From assembly GCA_049509915.1 (NCBI GenBank), contig JBEKZL010000370.1, forward strand, positions 1-5,951: a stretch of DNA of 5,951 nt, read 5' to 3'. The notes under the pieces were generated by a model, which was not told the origin of the DNA, did no database searches, and saw nothing but the letters and a program-made list of their open reading frames with translations. Positions 1 through 5,951 of this stretch are shown piece after piece. Source of the DNA: JBEKYD01 sp049509915 (GTDB taxonomy: Bacteria > Acidobacteriota > Terriglobia > Bryobacterales > Bryobacteraceae). Position numbers and translations under genes: made by a program. Position 1 is the stretch's first letter. Every line of letters begins with the position of its first letter.

Positions 1-290
1 CCGGCGGGAAATGACATACCGCGATACGTAGCCCGGTTTCGTTGGCCAGCTTTTGCAGTTCGACTTTCCAGATCCGCAAGCGCGAACCATTGCCGCCGCC
101 GGCGTCGGCGGTGATCAGCAGGCCGGGTGGCTTCCGGATAGGCGGGACGTCCCATGGTGCGCCACCAGCGACGGATCGTTTCCACAGCGAACTCGGCTGT
201 ATCATGATCCATCCCGACACTCACCCAACCGCTGTTGTGGCCCAAGTCGTACGCCGCCGCGCGACGGCCCCGCTTTCGAAACCGAAATCC
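1..290 (-). pseudogene. ISAzo13-family transposase remnant, frameshifted and truncated
   Basis: Read on the minus strand, about 251 down to 123 encodes YDLGHNSGWVSVG followed by DHDTAEFAVETIRRWW and a TMGRPAYPEATR segment. After one extra base in the C/G run near 121-126, the reading continues in another frame as LLITADAGGGNGSRLRIWK, then VELQKLANETGLRIAVCHFPP, up to the window edge. This order of blocks is characteristic, from my knowledge of the family, of the catalytic core of ISAzo13 (Rhodopirellula-type) DDE transposases. It includes the first two catalytic aspartates; the final glutamate block would lie left of position 1. A weaker match (DFGFESGAVA, about 289-260) lies in yet another frame, suggesting a second lesion near 252-260. 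The N-terminal half of the protein is absent because pgk begins at 330. The gene is therefore dead as it stands. The C-terminal extent and any terminal inverted repeat cannot be seen here. Confidence 0.82.
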
Positions 291-329
291 AACGCGCCTC
301 GTGTTACCCTCAGCGTTCCGAGTACTCTT

Positions 330-1505
330 ATGTCCTACCTTTCCATTCGCGATCTCGATCTAAACGGCAAGCGCGTTTTCATTCGGGTGGATTTCAACGT
401 TCCACTCGTCAAAAACGACCGCGGAGAAATGGAAATCTCCAGCGATAAGCGCATCAAGGCGTCGCTGCCAACCATTCAATACGCGCTGGAACACGGCGCC
501 GGCCTGGTTCTGGCTTCGCACCTGGGGCGCCCCAAAGGGAAACGCAATCCGGAAATGAGTCTCCAGCCGGCGGCTACGCGGCTGGCCGAACTGCTGGGCC
601 GTCCGGTCGTGATGGCGCCCGATTGCGTGGGTCCGGAAGTGGTGGCGATGCTCCCTGCGCCGGGCCAGGTTCTGCTGCTCGAGAACCTGCGTTTCCACCC
701 CCAGGAAGAAAAGAACGACCCGGAATTCTCGAAACAGCTCGCCTCCCTGTGCGACGTTTATGTCAACGATGCCTTCGGCTCGGCCCACCGCGCCCACGCT
801 TCCACCGAAGGCATGATTCCGTTTGTCAAGACCGCGGCGGCTGGCTTGTTGATGGAGCAGGAGCTGAAGTACCTGGGCATGGCCACCCGCGACCCAGCCC
901 GCCCGTGCGTGGCCATTCTGGGCGGCGCCAAGGTTTCCGACAAAATCGAAGTCATCGAAAACCTGGGCAAGATAGTGGATAGGCTGCTCATCGGCGGCGC
1001 CATGGCCTACACCTTCCTTAAGGCCCAAGGCCTGCCTGTCGGCAAATCGCTGGTAGAAGACGACAAACTCGAGCTGGCTCGCAGCCTGATGGCCAGCCTG
1101 GGGACGAAACTGCTGTTGCCGCTCGACCACGTGGTGGTATCAGAAATCGCCGCCGGTGCCGCCAACGAGACCGTGGAAACTATTCCGGAAGGTAAGATCG
1201 CGGTCGATATCGGTCCCAAGACTATCGCCGAATATGCAAAGGTGATCGCCGCCGCCAAGACCATCATCTGGAACGGTCCCATGGGCATTTTCGAGAAGCC
1301 GCCTTTCGACAAGGGCACCGTGGCGCTGGCCAAAGCCGTGGCCGATTCCGGCGCAACTTCGGTGGTAGGCGGCGGCGATTCCGAAAAAGCGATCAAAGCT
1401 GCCGGCGTCGCCAGCAAGATCAGCCACGTTTCCACCGGCGGCGGTGCCTCGCTGGAATTCCTGGCCGGCATCGAACTGCCCGGCGTCAAAGCGCTGGAAC
1501 GCTAA
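330..1505 (+). CDS. pgk: Phosphoglycerate kinase
   Basis: Cytosolic glycolytic/gluconeogenic enzyme that interconverts 1,3-bisphosphoglycerate plus ADP and 3-phosphoglycerate plus ATP. The 391 aa product has the usual bacterial length and all family landmarks: RVDFNVP (19-25) and SHLGRPKG (63-70) for the phosphoglycerate-binding N domain; LLLENLRFHPQEEKNDPEF (115-133); YVNDAFGSAHRAHAS (144-158); GGAKVSDKIEVIENL (198-212); and in the nucleotide-binding C domain NGPMGIFE (315-322), VGGGDS (346-351) and STGGGASLEF (368-377). The ATG at 330 is chosen because MSYLSIRDLDLNGKRV is the normal PGK N terminus. The frame stays open upstream to position 42, but those 96 codons have no PGK character and overlie the antisense transposase remnant. 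No strong Shine-Dalgarno precedes 330, only a short GAG. No gap or tpi neighbour is visible, so it appears as a single gene here. The sequence shows no defect. Confidence 0.98.
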   Translation: MSYLSIRDLDLNGKRVFIRVDFNVPLVKNDRGEMEISSDKRIKASLPTIQYALEHGAGLVLASHLGRPKGKRNPEMSLQPAATRLAELLGRPVVMAPDCVGPEVVAMLPAPGQVLLLENLRFHPQEEKNDPEFSKQLASLCDVYVNDAFGSAHRAHASTEGMIPFVKTAAAGLLMEQELKYLGMATRDPARPCVAILGGAKVSDKIEVIENLGKIVDRLLIGGAMAYTFLKAQGLPVGKSLVEDDKLELARSLMASLGTKLLLPLDHVVVSEIAAGAANETVETIPEGKIAVDIGPKTIAEYAKVIAAAKTIIWNGPMGIFEKPPFDKGTVALAKAVADSGATSVVGGGDSEKAIKAAGVASKISHVSTGGGASLEFLAGIELPGVKALER

Positions 1506-1603
1506 TCGCGGCGCAGTTTAGGCGCGGCAACCGCCAGAAGCTGTGAACTGGGCAGGTGGAACTGCCGGCCCCACCGTTGAAGACAGTGCACCTGGGTTGG
1601 TGG

Positions 1604-1637
1604 CGCAGGCGATGCCGCCTGCGACTCGAGATTTTTT
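1604..1637 (+). terminator. Possible intrinsic terminator downstream of pgk
   Basis: A perfect 8-bp stem (CGCAGGCG at 1604-1611, ATGC loop, CGCCTGCG at 1616-1623) is followed by a T6 run at 1632-1637. The T run begins 8 bases after the stem rather than directly against it, so this is a non-ideal Rho-independent terminator. It lies about 100 bases after the pgk stop, in the right orientation to end the pgk transcript before the cassette. Confidence 0.4.
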
Positions 1638-1639
1638 CA

Positions 1640-1657
1640 CAGCTCCCCAGGGAGCTG
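1640..1657. repeat. Perfect short inverted repeat
   Basis: CAGCTCCC and GGGAGCTG are separated by only two bases (CA), giving an 18-base near-palindrome immediately after the T6 run of the preceding hairpin. With a more realistic loop it forms a 7-bp stem around CCAG. No T run follows it on either strand, so it is not a terminator by itself. It could be a second RNA hairpin, a protein-binding palindrome, or one arm of a dispersed repeat. Confidence 0.5.
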
Positions 1658-1827
1658 ACTTCCCAAGGGTCGGTCAAGCATGCCCACCCCGTCGGGCGAG
1701 CGAGTACATGCGGCAGCGGTATCGGTGATATTCTGAGTTCTCCGGGCGGCGGGGAGCGGCGCGAGGCATCCATGACGCAGGCGACAAGCTATCCGGAATT
1801 CAATAGAAAAATGAAACCGACTTCTCT

Positions 1828-2862
1828 ATGAAGGCTGTCGTCAAATTCGCCCGCGGAGAGGGCAACGTGGACGTCCGGGACGTCGAAGAGCCCGTCTGCG
1901 GCCCTGGCCAGGTGAAGGTGGAAGTAGCTTTTTGTGGGGTGTGCGGCACCGACCTCCACGTTTTGCACGACACTTTCCGCAACTACCCGCCGGTGATCAT
2001 GGGACACGAAGTCTCGGGTCAGGTGGTGGAGGTGGGAGCGGGAGCCGCCGGGGTTTCGGCCGGCGACCGCGCGACCATCCTGGGCGCCACGGCGGTGACG
2101 TGCGGCCAGTGCCGGTATTGCCGCTCGGGCAACTTCATGTTTTGCGCCAACCGGCGCGGTATCGGTCATGGCGTGAACGGCGGCTTCGCCCGTTACCTGG
2201 TGGTCCGCCCGGATCAGCTTTACCGCGTTCCGGAGGGTTTCCCTCTGGAGGAAGCGGCTCTCTCCGAGCCGTTCGCGGCTGCCGTCCAGGCTGTCACCGA
2301 AATCACCCAGGTGCGGATCGGCGACACCGTGCTGATCTCCGGTCCGGGACCCATCGGCCTGCTATGCCTCAAGCTGCTGGTGGCTGAGGGCGTCAAGACT
2401 ATCGTGGCCGGCGCCGCTGCGGATACCGAACGCCTGGAAGCCGCTCGCCGCATGGGTGCGGCTGCAACCATCGACATTGCCTCGCGCAGCCTGGCCGAGG
2501 CCATCCGCCAGGAAACCGGCGGCGTGGGCGTGGACGCCGCATTCGAGTGCGCCGGCCATCCGCTCTCCGTGCGCAATTGCCTGGAGGCCCTGCGGCCCAT
2601 GGGACATTACACGCAAGTGGCCATCTGCGGGCGCGAGATCCCTTTCCCCATCGATTTCATTTTCTACAAGCAGCTCACCCTGACCGGCACGCTCTGTTAC
2701 ACCGCCCGCACCTGGGACCGCGTGATGAAGATCCTGGCCGAGGGCCGCATCCACCTGCACGACATGATCACCGCCCGGCTGCCCATTTCCCAATGGCGCC
2801 AGGCTTTCGATCTGTGCGAGCGGAAGCAAGCTCTGAAGGTGCTCCTCCATCCCGAAACCTGA
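1828..2862 (+). CDS. Zinc-dependent medium-chain alcohol/polyol dehydrogenase
   Basis: Cytosolic MDR-superfamily enzyme of the L-threonine, sorbitol and L-idonate dehydrogenase type, expected to oxidise a secondary alcohol of a polyol or sugar acid to a ketone with NAD(P)+. Its 344 aa is typical. The N-terminal GroES-like domain carries the catalytic zinc ligands C39 (GVCGTD) and H60-E61 (GHE), with a further candidate ligand E147 in ALSEPFA. It also holds the structural zinc cluster C92, C95, C98 and C106. A Rossmann domain follows with SGPGPIGLL (171-179). At the end of the second strand, where many NAD-specific relatives have an acidic residue, the sequence is VAGAAADTERLE, so cofactor preference is uncertain. 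The ATG at 1828 fits the family N terminus (MKAVVKF), although no good Shine-Dalgarno precedes it. It is followed 6 bases later by a GntP permease. L-idonate 5-dehydrogenase-like, threonine dehydrogenase-like or another polyol dehydrogenase activity are all possible; the substrate cannot be fixed from sequence. Confidence 0.9.
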   Translation: MKAVVKFARGEGNVDVRDVEEPVCGPGQVKVEVAFCGVCGTDLHVLHDTFRNYPPVIMGHEVSGQVVEVGAGAAGVSAGDRATILGATAVTCGQCRYCRSGNFMFCANRRGIGHGVNGGFARYLVVRPDQLYRVPEGFPLEEAALSEPFAAAVQAVTEITQVRIGDTVLISGPGPIGLLCLKLLVAEGVKTIVAGAAADTERLEAARRMGAAATIDIASRSLAEAIRQETGGVGVDAAFECAGHPLSVRNCLEALRPMGHYTQVAICGREIPFPIDFIFYKQLTLTGTLCYTARTWDRVMKILAEGRIHLHDMITARLPISQWRQAFDLCERKQALKVLLHPET

Positions 2863-2868
2863 GCCGCC

Positions 2869-4194
2869 ATGGCGCTGATCGTCCTCGCCATTTCGATCGC
2901 CCTGCTGCTGGTGCTCATTACCTGGGGCAAACTGAACGCGTTGCTGGCCCTCCTGGTGACCGCCTTCTTTGCCGGGGTCCTCAACGGCATGCGCGCGGAC
3001 GCCGCGTTGAAATCCATCCTGAAAGGGTTCGGCGATACGCTCGGCAGCCTGGCCCTGATGATTCTGTTCGGGGCCATCCTGGGCAAGCTCATCGAAGAAA
3101 GCGGCGCGGCCCATACCATTACGGGCGCTCTGATCCGCGCCATGGGACCGAAGCGCATTCAGTGGGCGGTGCTGATCGTCGCGTTTCTCATCGGCCTGCC
3201 CATGTTTTACAATGCGGCGTTCCTAGTTCTGATTCCGCTCATCTATACGCTGGCCACCGAGACCGGGCTGCCCCTGGTCTGGCTGGGGATGCCCATGGCG
3301 GCGGGGCTCTCGATCGTGCATGGCATGCTGCCGCCCCATCCCGGGCCGGCGGCCATCGCGGTTACGTTCCACGCCGATGCCGGCCGGACGCTGTTGTACG
3401 GCCTGCCCATCGCGGCTATTGGAGCAATTGTTGCCGGACCGCTGTGGGCCATGTTTTTTCGCGGGTTGCGGACGAAGCCTCCCGCAAATTTGCACGTGGA
3501 ACGTAAGTTTGCGAGCGGGAGTTTGCCGGGCTTCCTGGTGAGCGTGACGACCATTTTGTTCCCGGTGGCGCTCATGATCGCCGGCTCGATTGTGGCCCTG
3601 GCGGTACGGCGCGACAACCTCCTGACAGCCTCCATGCGCTTCCTCAGCGACCCGAATGTGGCCCTTTTCCTGGCCGTGGCCCTGGGCTGTTATACCCTGG
3701 GACTGCGCCGCGGCCGCACGGTGGAGGCACTCATGAAAGACGCCAACTCGGCCGTTTCCGGAGTTGCCGTGGTGCTGTTCATCATCGCCGCCGGCGGCGC
3801 GCTGAAGCAGGTGCTGCTCGATGCCGGAACCGGCGAGAGCGTGAAGCACCTGACCGCCGGCATGTCCCTCTCGCCAATCGTGTTGGCCTGGGCCACGGCC
3901 GTGCTGCTCCGGGGCGCCACCGGTTCGGCTACCGTCGCCGCCATCACCGCGGCCGGCATCGTGCTTCCCATCGTTCCGTCCAGCGGCGTGCGGCCCGAAC
4001 TGCTGGTGCTGGCCATCGGCGCAGGCAGCACTTCGCTTTCGCATTTCAGCGACAGCGGCTTCTGGATGTTTAAGGAATATTTCAATCTCAGCGTTCGGGA
4101 GACCCTGTCCACCTGGACCATGCTTGAGATCCTGATCGCCCTGGTGGGCCTGGGTGGAGTGCTCCTGGAACACGCCCTGCTCGGCCCGCCGTAA
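2869..4194 (+). CDS. GntP-family gluconate/organic-acid permease
   Basis: Integral inner-membrane carrier of the GntP family, which imports gluconate and related hydroxy or sugar acids (L-idonate, fructuronate, D-glycerate, and D-serine for DsdX), probably with protons. The 441 aa product is almost entirely hydrophobic segments, about 12-14 membrane spans by eye. Family signatures are FYNAAFLVLIPL (113-124), HGMLPPHPGP (151-160), the AAGGALKQVLLDAG block (307-320), RGATGSATVAAIT (348-360) and HFSDSGFWMFKEYF (392-405). The longest hydrophilic loop is around 199-218. The start ATG lies 6 bases after the preceding stop without a strong ribosome binding site, which suggests translational coupling to the dehydrogenase. 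Context between two dehydrogenases points to uptake of their substrate. The sequence does not distinguish gluconate, idonate or another acid. No truncation or missing segment is apparent. Confidence 0.93.
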   Translation: MALIVLAISIALLLVLITWGKLNALLALLVTAFFAGVLNGMRADAALKSILKGFGDTLGSLALMILFGAILGKLIEESGAAHTITGALIRAMGPKRIQWAVLIVAFLIGLPMFYNAAFLVLIPLIYTLATETGLPLVWLGMPMAAGLSIVHGMLPPHPGPAAIAVTFHADAGRTLLYGLPIAAIGAIVAGPLWAMFFRGLRTKPPANLHVERKFASGSLPGFLVSVTTILFPVALMIAGSIVALAVRRDNLLTASMRFLSDPNVALFLAVALGCYTLGLRRGRTVEALMKDANSAVSGVAVVLFIIAAGGALKQVLLDAGTGESVKHLTAGMSLSPIVLAWATAVLLRGATGSATVAAITAAGIVLPIVPSSGVRPELLVLAIGAGSTSLSHFSDSGFWMFKEYFNLSVRETLSTWTMLEILIALVGLGGVLLEHALLGPP

Positions 4195-4238
4195 GCCAAC
4201 ATGAGACCTTCACTTTCCCCGTCACCAAAATTCCGCCC

Positions 4239-4242
4239 GGAG
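4239..4242 (+). promoter_or_regulatory. Shine-Dalgarno for the Gfo/Idh gene
   Basis: GGAG lies 8 bases before the ATG at 4251 and supports that start. It is the clearest ribosome binding site in the window, so this gene can be translated independently of the permease upstream. Confidence 0.6.
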
Positions 4243-4250
4243 CGCTCTTA

Positions 4251-5330
4251 ATGCGCCCGGTGCGAACCGCCATCGTCGGATGCGGCAAAGTTGGGCACCT
4301 GCATGCCCGCGCCCTGACTGGTATCGCGGAAGCGCAACTGGTGGCCGTGTGCGATGCGCAGGGCAGCCGCGCCGGAGCCTTCGCCGCCGAGTATGGCGCA
4401 CTTCCCTTCGAAGATCCCTCCGCCATGATCGCCGAAGCCGGCGTCGAGGCCGTGTCTATCTGCACGCCCCATCCGGCGCATCTCGAACCCGCCGTCATTG
4501 CCGCCCGTGCCGGCGTCCACGTGCTGGTCGAAAAGCCGATGGCCGCCCGCCTCGCCGATTGCGACGCCATGATCGCAGCCGCCCGTGAAGCCAACGTCAA
4601 ACTCGGCGTCATCAGCCAGCGGCGCTTCTATGAGCCTGTCATGCGCCTGAAAGCGGCTATCGACGCGGGCAAGATCGGAACTCCCGTGCTGGGCACGGTG
4701 CTCATGCTGAGCTGGCGCGACGAGGCCTATTACCGCTCCGATCCGTGGCGCGGCCGTTGGGATACCGAAGGCGGCGGCGTATTGGTGAACCAGGCCCCAC
4801 ACCACCTGGACCTGTTGCGCTGGTTCATGGGCCCCATTCAGCAAATCACCGGCACGTGCGCCAACCTGAATCATCCTTATATAGAGGTGGAAGACACCGC
4901 GCTCGCCATCGTCCGCTTCCGCAATGGCGGCCTAGGATCCATCCTCACCAGCCTGAGCCAGCGGCCGGGCATCTATACCAAGCTGCACGTGCATGGGTCG
5001 AACGGCGCCTCGGTGGGCGTCGAAACCGATACCGGCGCCACCTTCGTGGCAGGCATGACGGGCGTCATCGATCCGCCGCTGAACGACCTTTGGACGGTTC
5101 CCGGCGAAGAACCGCTGCTGACGGGGTTTCAGGCCGAGGACCGCACCCGCTTCGCCTCCGTCGATCCCACCGTTCACTACCACGCCCTGCAGATTCAGGA
5201 TTTTCTCCGCGCCATCCGGGAGGACCGTGAACCATTGGTTACGGCGGCCGACGGCCGCGCGGTGGTCGAGATATTCGCCGCCATCTATCGTTCCAACCAG
5301 ACCGGCCAGCCCGTGAATTTCCCGGTTTGA
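4251..5330 (+). CDS. Gfo/Idh/MocA-family oxidoreductase
   Basis: NAD(P)-dependent sugar or cyclitol oxidoreductase of 359 aa, a standard length. The N-terminal Rossmann fold shows AIVGCGKVGHLHARAL (7-22) and an aspartate ending strand two (VAVCDAQ, D35), which favours NAD(H). ICTPHPAHLEPAVIAARAG (70-88) leads into the hallmark EKP (94-96), where K95 is the conserved catalytic lysine. The C-terminal alpha/beta domain has the GGGVLVNQAPHHLDLL block (174-189) with the conserved H184 and D187. No signal peptide or Tat motif is present, so the protein should be cytosolic, unlike many secreted relatives. The start is supported by GGAG at 4239. As the last gene of the cassette it may reduce or epimerise the keto product of the upstream zinc dehydrogenase, or act separately as an inositol- or glucose-dehydrogenase-like enzyme. 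The family is diverse and the substrate is not inferable. Confidence 0.93.
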   Translation: MRPVRTAIVGCGKVGHLHARALTGIAEAQLVAVCDAQGSRAGAFAAEYGALPFEDPSAMIAEAGVEAVSICTPHPAHLEPAVIAARAGVHVLVEKPMAARLADCDAMIAAAREANVKLGVISQRRFYEPVMRLKAAIDAGKIGTPVLGTVLMLSWRDEAYYRSDPWRGRWDTEGGGVLVNQAPHHLDLLRWFMGPIQQITGTCANLNHPYIEVEDTALAIVRFRNGGLGSILTSLSQRPGIYTKLHVHGSNGASVGVETDTGATFVAGMTGVIDPPLNDLWTVPGEEPLLTGFQAEDRTRFASVDPTVHYHALQIQDFLRAIREDREPLVTAADGRAVVEIFAAIYRSNQTGQPVNFPV

Positions 5331-5641
5331 CGCCAGCGAGTCGGTCCGTCGGCCGCGCTCACCTTCCCGCCTCGACAAGCTGTGGCCCTTAATCGGGGAG
5401 AATGTCCAGGATTTCAACGAGAAGTTTCGAGAAGAAAGAAAGTCGGCCACGCCGGGAGCCGCGGAATCGGTGAACGCTTGGCGGCCAGGCAGGACCCATC
5501 GCCCAGAACGCCGGTTTCGGGACGCCGGCGGGGTCAAGGTCCGACATGGCGACGATACGGCGAAGTGCCGGCCCGTGGCGCGCCTATCGAGGAGGGCGTC
5601 TGATAGACTTGAACTTGTCGATCGTATTGACGTGATTCCAG
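5331..5641. other. Stretch without a recognisable gene after the cassette
   Basis: No RNA gene, repeat or clear T-run terminator is visible in these roughly 310 bases. One plus frame reads LWPLIGENVQDFNEKF and then REERKSATPGAAESV (about 5380-5472), which looks protein-like but has no start with a ribosome binding site and no family I recognise. It then degenerates into arginine-rich sequence. A short minus frame, WNHVNTIDKFKSIRRPPR followed by a stop near 5584, also looks protein-like but is preceded by stops. These could be decayed gene fragments or chance open reading. Confidence 0.45.
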
Positions 5642-5872
5642 ATGAGCTCAGAACCGCGAAAGGCTTGGTTTCAAGATCACCTGCGCGAGTGGGTGGAGGC
5701 CACCCTCAAGGAATCGTTTGATTCCATGCAGGACATTCAACGCTCGAAGTTGATGGCCCGTTTCTTCGCTGAGAAAGTGCTCGGTCCTAGCCCGACTTTC
5801 GCAAACGTTGGCATTGTTTTCTCATGCGGTAGGCCGTGTATCGGTGGTTGGCGCACGCTGATGTATAGATGA
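5642..5872 (+). CDS. Small hypothetical protein, doubtful
   Basis: A 76 aa open frame starts at the first ATG after an in-frame TGA at 5633. The first two thirds (SSEPRKAWFQDHLREWVEAT, then LKESFDSMQDIQRSKLMARFFAEKVLG) read like amphipathic helices with charged and hydrophobic residues alternating. The tail after about residue 50 (GPSPTFANVGIVFSCGRP) looks unlike it and may be out-of-frame or non-coding sequence, as if an original gene had been cut or frameshifted there. No Shine-Dalgarno precedes the ATG. I do not recognise the family. It overlaps the end of a possible minus-strand gene. Base composition is less G/C-skewed than in the four main genes. Confidence 0.3.
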   Translation: MSSEPRKAWFQDHLREWVEATLKESFDSMQDIQRSKLMARFFAEKVLGPSPTFANVGIVFSCGRPCIGGWRTLMYR

Positions 5873-5951
5873 AAGAAGTCCCGGCATCCAACGGTCCAAC
5901 TCGAAGACCTTGATGGCTTTGCGCTGTTCGGCCGTCACGTCTGGCGCCAGC
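5822..5951 (-). CDS. Possible C-terminal end of a gene entering from the right edge
   Basis: On the minus strand one frame enters from the window edge and reads APDVTAEQRKAIKVFELDRW then MPGLL, with mostly G/C third positions, before ending at a TGA at 5822-5824. The last 20 or so residues (SSIHQRAPTTDTRPTA) lose this coding character. The true end may therefore differ, and a neighbouring frame stays open to a TAG at 5787-5789. The product is unknown because only about 43 residues are visible and they match no family I can name. Confidence 0.28.
   Translation of the reverse strand, partial: LAPDVTAEQRKAIKVFELDRWMPGLLSSIHQRAPTTDTRPTA

Larger units (their letters stand above)
1506..1827. other. 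Intergenic region without a convincing gene
   Basis: About 320 bases separate pgk from the dehydrogenase. Short open frames exist on both strands, but none shows a recognisable domain, a ribosome binding site or codon use like the neighbouring genes. What can be seen are two perfect hairpins around a T6 run (1604-1657). Beyond that is a G/C-rich stretch that should contain the promoter of the downstream cassette, although I see no clear -35/-10 pair or operator. The region may contain a dispersed repeat; this is suspicion only. Confidence 0.6.
1828..5330 (+). other. Predicted sugar-acid/polyol cassette: MDR dehydrogenase, GntP permease, Gfo/Idh oxidoreductase
   Basis: Three same-strand genes are closely packed: 6 bases separate the first two and 56 the second and third, with no terminator-like hairpin between them. 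Joint transcription is inferred from this spacing. The functional link is inferred from the combination of one GntP-type organic-acid permease with two dehydrogenases of unrelated families. No regulator, kinase, dehydratase or aldolase lies within the window, so either the pathway is completed elsewhere or the product enters central metabolism directly. Confidence 0.65.

Noticed and set aside
42..329. In-frame N-terminal extension of pgk to position 42
   Set aside because: The extra 96 residues have no PGK similarity, and the same DNA encodes the transposase core on the minus strand. PGK normally begins at about MSYLSIRDLDL.
360..1130. 256-codon minus-strand open frame inside pgk
   Set aside because: It is antisense to an unambiguous pgk and its residues (many H, Q, R, A) are those expected from a reversed GC-rich coding frame.
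1556..1831. Plus-strand 91-codon frame reaching into the dehydrogenase start
   Set aside because: It has no ribosome binding site, is rich in Arg and Ser without domain features, and passes through both hairpins.
2547..3506. 319-codon plus-strand open frame spanning the dehydrogenase/permease junction
   Set aside because: It overlaps two well-supported genes in another frame and gives a proline-, arginine- and histidine-rich product with no recognisable fold.
3223..4173. 316-codon minus-strand open frame inside the permease gene
   Set aside because: The permease frame carries every GntP signature, while the antisense product is low-complexity, rich in G, H, Q and R, with no domain.
5509..5530. 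Inverted repeat CGCCGG/CCGGCG around a 10-base loop
   Set aside because: A 6-bp all-G/C repeat is expected by chance in this composition, and no T run follows it.
4932..5537. 201-codon minus-strand frame over the end of the Gfo/Idh gene
   Set aside because: Most of it is antisense to the conserved oxidoreductase, and the extension past 5330 shows no domain.

Overview
The window is GC-rich bacterial DNA, and its genes strongly favour G or C at third codon positions. It carries four intact protein genes, all on the plus strand, with a broken transposase at the left edge and a poorly resolved stretch at the right edge. The mix of an ISAzo13-type transposase remnant, a free-standing pgk and a GntP/dehydrogenase cassette would suit an Acidobacteriota-like or other soil or environmental bacterium. 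That assignment is an inference from style and is not secure.

Left edge (1 to about 290): an antisense remnant of an ISAzo13 (Rhodopirellula-type) transposase. It is frameshifted, has lost its N-terminal half, and runs out of the window on the left. It lies directly upstream of pgk (330-1505), a complete phosphoglycerate kinase of 391 aa and the one housekeeping gene here. After pgk come about 320 bases with no convincing gene. They contain two perfect hairpins around a T6 run, which may be a terminator and possibly part of a dispersed repeat.

Middle (1828-5330): three genes in one direction that look like a sugar-acid or polyol cassette. They are a zinc-dependent medium-chain dehydrogenase (344 aa), a GntP-family permease (441 aa) starting 6 bases after it, and a Gfo/Idh/MocA-family NAD(P)-dependent oxidoreductase (359 aa) after a 56-base gap with its own Shine-Dalgarno. 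The simplest reading is that the permease imports a hydroxy or sugar acid and the two dehydrogenases oxidise it and then reduce or epimerise it. This resembles the L-idonate pathway of enteric bacteria (MDR dehydrogenase IdnD, SDR reductase IdnO, GntP-type permease IdnT), but with a Gfo/Idh enzyme in the place of the SDR. The substrate cannot be read from the sequence.

Right edge (5331-5951): no recognisable gene for about 310 bases, then a possible small hypothetical ORF (5642-5872) and a possible minus-strand coding end entering from the right (5822-5951). Both are weak calls. I found no tRNA, rRNA, CRISPR array or complete mobile element. Apart from the cassette composition, nothing here amounts to a clear new system.
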